11,152 nt of DNA from Euperipatoides rowelli (lineage: Eukaryota > Onychophora > Udeonychophora > Euonychophora > Peripatopsidae). The position numbers were made by a program, and so were the translations under genes. This document shows positions 8,396-11,152 of the stretch, in pieces. The DNA is taken from assembly GCA_003024985.2 (NCBI GenBank), contig PXIH01S0002728.1. One strand, written 5' to 3'. The notes beneath the pieces were generated by a model that saw only the letters and a list, made by a program, of their open reading frames with translations, was not told where the DNA came from and did no database searches. The first letter of the stretch is position 1. Each line of letters begins with the position of its first letter.

Positions 8396-8745
8396 TTATT
8401 CAGGTATAGATGTGTGGTCTAATTTATTTTGTTGTGATTTATTTACCAAGGCATATGCATTATATCCAAAAGTAAGTGCCTAACATAAGGTATTTCACCA
8501 TGCCACAATTCATATGGTGTTTTGAGTAGAGCAGCATGCTTGTCTATTCGCCATGTAAGGCAGTGGTAATGGCCTCTCCCCATAGCCATTAGGCTCAAAG
8601 TGATTTTACCAAAGTGCAAAATACTATGGGACATTGTAAGCAAGGTCATATTTTTTCTCTCTACCTTTCCCTTTTGCTGAGGGGTGTTTAAGCACAATTC
8701 CCCTCTCCCTCAGAAAATTTTGCAAATTACCTCCCATAAATTCTC
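8396..8745 (-). pseudogene. Copia integrase core fragment, frameshifted
   Basis: Three frames join here. The first (from 8743) gives EFMGGNLQNFLRERGIV, which follows the usual Asp-Asn-Gly-Gly-Glu-Phe site. The second (8697-8443) gives TPQQKGKVERKN with the catalytic Glu, then ILHFGKITLSL and TPYELWHGEIP. The third (8470-8396) gives FGYNAYALVNKSQQNKLDH, the post-core motif. The second catalytic Asp cannot be read. The distance from the upstream WH motif to this block is only about 235 bp, much shorter than in intact elements, which points to an internal deletion removing the first catalytic Asp. Confidence 0.85.
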
Positions 8746-8846
8746 CCAAAGTTGAAGCCATTATTGGAACTCATTGATCAGCTGCTATCAGTTTAAAAGG
8801 CAAATCAGATCCCTTACTTGAAGCTTTAAATGGTACTGTATTTGTG

Positions 8847-9074
8847 TCAATCCACCCAATTGGCAAGGTGTACAACATCTGAATGATCACACTTTTCAAT
8901 ATCCAACCTTTTTACAATGTCACTCTTGGCTAACTTCTTAATCCCCTCTATAGCTCTATGTCCTGGTCTATTGTGCCAGATGTGAGCACAGGGTTTACTA
9001 ATCATTGCTATCTCCTCTTTTTGTTCTCTCCCCTTAATAGTATAACATTTGTAACATAACCTTTTTACACTCAA
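8847..9074 (-). pseudogene. Copia pre-integrase zinc-binding region
   Basis: A 75-codon frame contains HIWHNRPGHRAIEGIKKLAK, the Trp-His-x-Arg-x-Gly-His signature of the pre-integrase domain that precedes Copia integrase, with the Trp codon at 8978-8976. The later Cys-x-x-Cys pair needed for the His-His-Cys-Cys zinc site is not intact. Only one Cys followed by an Asp/His segment is seen before the frame ends at a TGA, so zinc binding would be lost. Confidence 0.75.
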
Positions 9075-9287
9075 CTCATCATCTTGATATATGGAATTAA
9101 TTGATTTTTAACAAAACAAATTATATAATTTGACATACATAATTCAGGTACAGAGAGAAGTTGGGATTTCAATCCCGGTACGTGCAATACATGTTAATTT
9201 TAAAAACCGTACCTTATGGCCATTAGAGTGTACATACAATTTTAATTTATCCAGTTTTATTTGCCAAAACATGCTCTGTTGGCCTCT

Positions 9288-9479
9288 TCAATACATTCTC
9301 ACAGGTTTTTCCAATGTGGTTAAATTAGTGAAATACTTTATACTGGGAGACATATGTGAAATTGCTCCTGAGTCCACAATCCAAGTATTAGGGTCAAATG
9401 CATCATTTGATTCATATCCATTTAATGCCCGTTCTAGTCTATCCGATTCTTTGTTCATCATTTTCTCTATTAGGTTTAT
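9288..9479 (-). pseudogene. Copia protease fragment
   Basis: An open frame of 63 codons runs from just after a TAA (9482-9480) to TGA (9290-9288). It contains NTWIVDSGAISHMSPS, the retropepsin active site of Copia elements (Trp-x-x-Asp-Ser-Gly-Ala with the following Ser-His-Met). The catalytic Asp codon is at 9374-9372. The protein breaks soon after the active site. Downstream, GHKV and other fragments of the second half appear in the same reading frame past the stop, so the domain is partly preserved but interrupted. Confidence 0.85.
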
Positions 9480-9482
9480 TTA

Positions 9483-9993
9483 TTTGAACAAATTAAAATA
9501 CTGTGTGCATAGAATAGATCGCAACAAAGTTAAAGTTCTGAAACAATTATTAGGCGATATATTAAAAATATATATTGCATATAATCAAATGACAATTATA
9601 GATATGAAAATATAAGGCTTTAGCCCAATAGGATATGAGTCTGATTTACATTTATTACAAATAATATTTGCTTTGAAAATGAGACATGTAAATGATGGGA
9701 ACAGCCAAATCATAAAGCGTCCACATTACAGTCAAAAGAACTAATCCAGATGGAAACAGACTACATAAAAGTCCAAACATCGTTATAATTGAAGTGTAGA
9801 AAACAACCAATTGCATCAGTCTAAATAATCAGAACAGACAATATATCAATTAAAAATGACTTAAGTAATCCTGTGTAGATGAAATCCTCATCTCTTGAAA
9901 GTGTTGTGGTTGTCCGTGTTCGTCTAGTGAACAAAACGAATTGAAATATTCGGCATTCATATTATTTCCTCCTCTTTTTAGGTATTGACAATG
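9483..9993 (-). other. Possible Copia gag/leader region, not readable
   Basis: The position between the protease and the candidate LTR zone is where gag should be. I see only hints. A 36-codon frame starts with ATG at 9960. A Cys-x-x-Cys (CNKCKSDSYP, about 9659-9630) might be a worn gag zinc knuckle lacking its His and final Cys. Stops are frequent in all frames. The assignment rests on position rather than on clear homology. Confidence 0.3.
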
Positions 9994-10143
9994 TGTTAGG
10001 ATTGAATACAATGTAGTGGGTGTTATTTGGTCATTTTTATTAAAGTGTTTCTTTCTAATAATATATTAACTCTTGTAACATATTTATGACTCGCTCAAAA
10101 GAATGAGTCATGTAATCATATGAACTAACTTAATCATATGACT
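9994..10143 (-). repeat. Candidate LTR or upstream-control segment of the Copia relic
   Basis: An 87-bp stretch (9994-10080) begins TGTTA and ends TAACA, the inverted terminal form seen in many LTRs, but it is short for a Copia LTR. Just beyond it are an inverted pair, TGACTC (10087-10092) and GAGTCA (10105-10110), and a direct repeat of TAATCATATGA at 10113-10123 and 10131-10141. No second copy was found on the other side of the element, so LTR status is unproven. Confidence 0.3.
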
Positions 10144-10317
10144 GACCTGAATTGTGGGATGGTGTCTTGTTCTTTTTTTTTATTGTTGCCATTTTGATGG
10201 ATGTAAGTTTATTGTACTAAAGATGGATTAAAGTTAATTAATATTTGTAATTAAATGGGCAGTCAGTTTATTTTGTTCTATCAGTTAATCTGTTTTCACA
10301 CCTACTTTGAACCATTA
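10144..10317. other. A/T-rich spacer
   Basis: T-rich and A-rich runs are present, including T9 at about 10173-10181, with no recognised gene or repeat family. It could be part of the LTR zone or plain intron. Confidence 0.4.
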
Positions 10318-10570
10318 AAATTTTTTTTTTTTTTTTTTTTCTTATCCTCAAATATTCTCGTCAGCTTAATGTCATACTATATTAGTTGTGCCCACTGGAA
10401 AATCTGCAGCTACTCAAACTGTCTTCAATGGACTTGCTTGTCCCAGCCATTAGGCTACTAAGTAAATCCCCACTGGTACTGCACTCAACTACTGTACAAA
10501 ATGTACATCCTAGACTACCCACAGCCATATGTAAGAACATTTTTAGATTAATAAGACTCCACGTTATTTA
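10318..10570 (-). other. Complex segment ending in poly(A) on minus strand, possible retrocopy
   Basis: A T run of more than 20 (about 10319-10340) is a poly(A) when read on the minus strand. Upstream on that strand, at about 10390-10560, base composition is more balanced and three frames are open: two overlapping on plus, and one on minus of about 50 codons with a Ser/Gly-rich product including CSTSGDLLSSLMAG and SIEDSLSSCRFSSG. A retrotransposed transcript or SINE with a poly(A) tail would look like this. So would a 3'-UTR-like or Ser-rich linker fragment. No AATAAA precedes the tail and no family is recognised. Confidence 0.25.
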
Positions 10571-11152
10571 AGGTCAAATGTAACGGATTTTTTAAATTTT
10601 TTTTAATTATTGATTTTCAAAGATTTTTACTAAAAAAAATATCCACTAAGTGAAAAAAAATTAAAAACAAAATAGTTATTTACAATTAAATATTTAAAAT
10701 AATTGTCTTTAGCTCCTACCCCTTAAAACAACATTTATACTGTATACACCAGAAGAGATATTTTGTGATGTCATAGACTAGAAATGAATACAGCATGCTA
10801 CACTTAACTATAGAATATTTGCTATCTTTGTCAGCTTAAAGCTGGAAATCATATGGACTAATTGTTTAAATACTTGTAAAAAGTCATAATCAAAATGATC
10901 CTTTGTCAAAGCTATTATGGTCCAATTTTTTTTTTTTTTTTTNAAAAATCAAAATGACCTTTAAGACAAGTTGAAAATACCTTTATTTACATGTTAAATC
11001 ATTATCAAGAAAACAACTGTAGAGACTGTTTCGTCATCAAATTAATCTCAGACCCCCCAAAAAATGTGAAAGTTTCAATTTGTAATCTCAGACTGAGGAT
11101 AGCAATAGTCTTAATTTTATTTTTAAATAACTTTTTTTTATGGATTTTAAAT
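10571..11152. other. A/T-rich right end, nothing recognised
   Basis: The sequence is A/T-rich, with A and T runs including a T run at 10926-10942 followed by an ambiguous base at 10943. The unknown base at the end of a homopolymer suggests a length ambiguity in the assembly. I see no exon, RNA gene or transposon motif. Confidence 0.5.

Larger units (their letters stand above)
8121..9480 (-). mobile_element. Ty1/Copia-type LTR retrotransposon relic
   Basis: Copia Pol blocks occur in the correct order on the minus strand: aspartic protease (9479-9288), pre-integrase zinc region (9074-8847), integrase core (about 8745-8396), and a post-integrase linker (about 8370-8121). Protease upstream of integrase is common to LTR elements, but the D-S-G-A, W-H-x-R-x-G-H and P-Q-Q-x-G-x-x-E-R-K-N motifs are the Copia set. 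No reverse transcriptase or RNase H is readable, so the 3' half is missing or eroded. At least three frameshifts, internal stops and an apparent integrase deletion make it inactive. It probably sits in an upstream CLASP intron, in the same orientation as the host gene. Confidence 0.85.

Noticed and set aside
9130-9615. 161-codon plus-strand open frame, the longest in the window
   Set aside because: It is antisense to the Copia protease and following Pol sequence, whose motifs are clear on the minus strand. It shows no protein resemblance of its own.
2846-10745. Recurring TACTGTA/TACAGTA words through the window
   Set aside because: About a dozen occurrences of the 6-mer core were seen where a rough composition-based estimate gives seven or eight. 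The excess is modest and no spacing pattern was evident.
1-11152. tRNA, rRNA or bacterial operon features
   Set aside because: No cloverleaf with B-box-like GTTCRANNC, no rRNA motif, and no tightly packed coding genes or ribosome binding sites.

Overview
The window is AT-rich animal genomic DNA. It has long A/T homopolymer runs, no prokaryotic operon structure, short exons with GT..AG junctions, and decayed retrotransposons in the gaps. I recognise one host gene, on the minus strand: four consecutive internal exons of a CLASP-family microtubule plus-end regulator (Drosophila chb/Orbit/MAST; vertebrate CLASP1/2). In coding order they lie at 7172-7108, 3984-3892, 3543-3398 and 1916-1781. All four join in frame with compatible splice phases, giving about 146 contiguous residues that run from the segment just before the TOG2 domain into its first half. 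Residue choices look closer to arthropod than vertebrate CLASP. With the Copia and LINE relics, this suggests an arthropod, possibly a crustacean or insect. I cannot place it more precisely.

Layout from left to right. The left edge (1-125) holds a short coding-like stretch of unknown origin. 126-1780 is intron or downstream sequence with nothing recognisable. Exons follow at 1781-1916, 3398-3543 and 3892-3984, separated by introns of 1481 and 348 bp. The next intron (3985-7107, 3123 bp) carries two GC-richer clusters of GGGTAT/ATACCC palindromes, a shorter third copy of their motif, and the 3' end of a non-LTR retrotransposon on the plus strand (about 5942-6704). That element ends in an AATAAA and a TTGAATTGAAT tail. 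Exon 7108-7172 is the most 5' CLASP exon visible.

Upstream of that exon, presumably inside the next CLASP intron, lies a broken Ty1/Copia-type retrotransposon on the minus strand (about 8121-9480). Its protease, pre-integrase and integrase blocks can be read, with stops, frameshifts and an apparent internal deletion. Beyond it is a possible leader/LTR zone with paired short repeats (9994-10143), then a more complex unexplained segment next to a long poly(T) run (10318-10570), then A/T-rich sequence to the right end.

The only functional unit I can support is the CLASP gene; the rest reads as intron and transposon debris. I did not find a convincing new biological system. The least explained signals are the palindrome clusters and the 10.4-10.6 kb segment.
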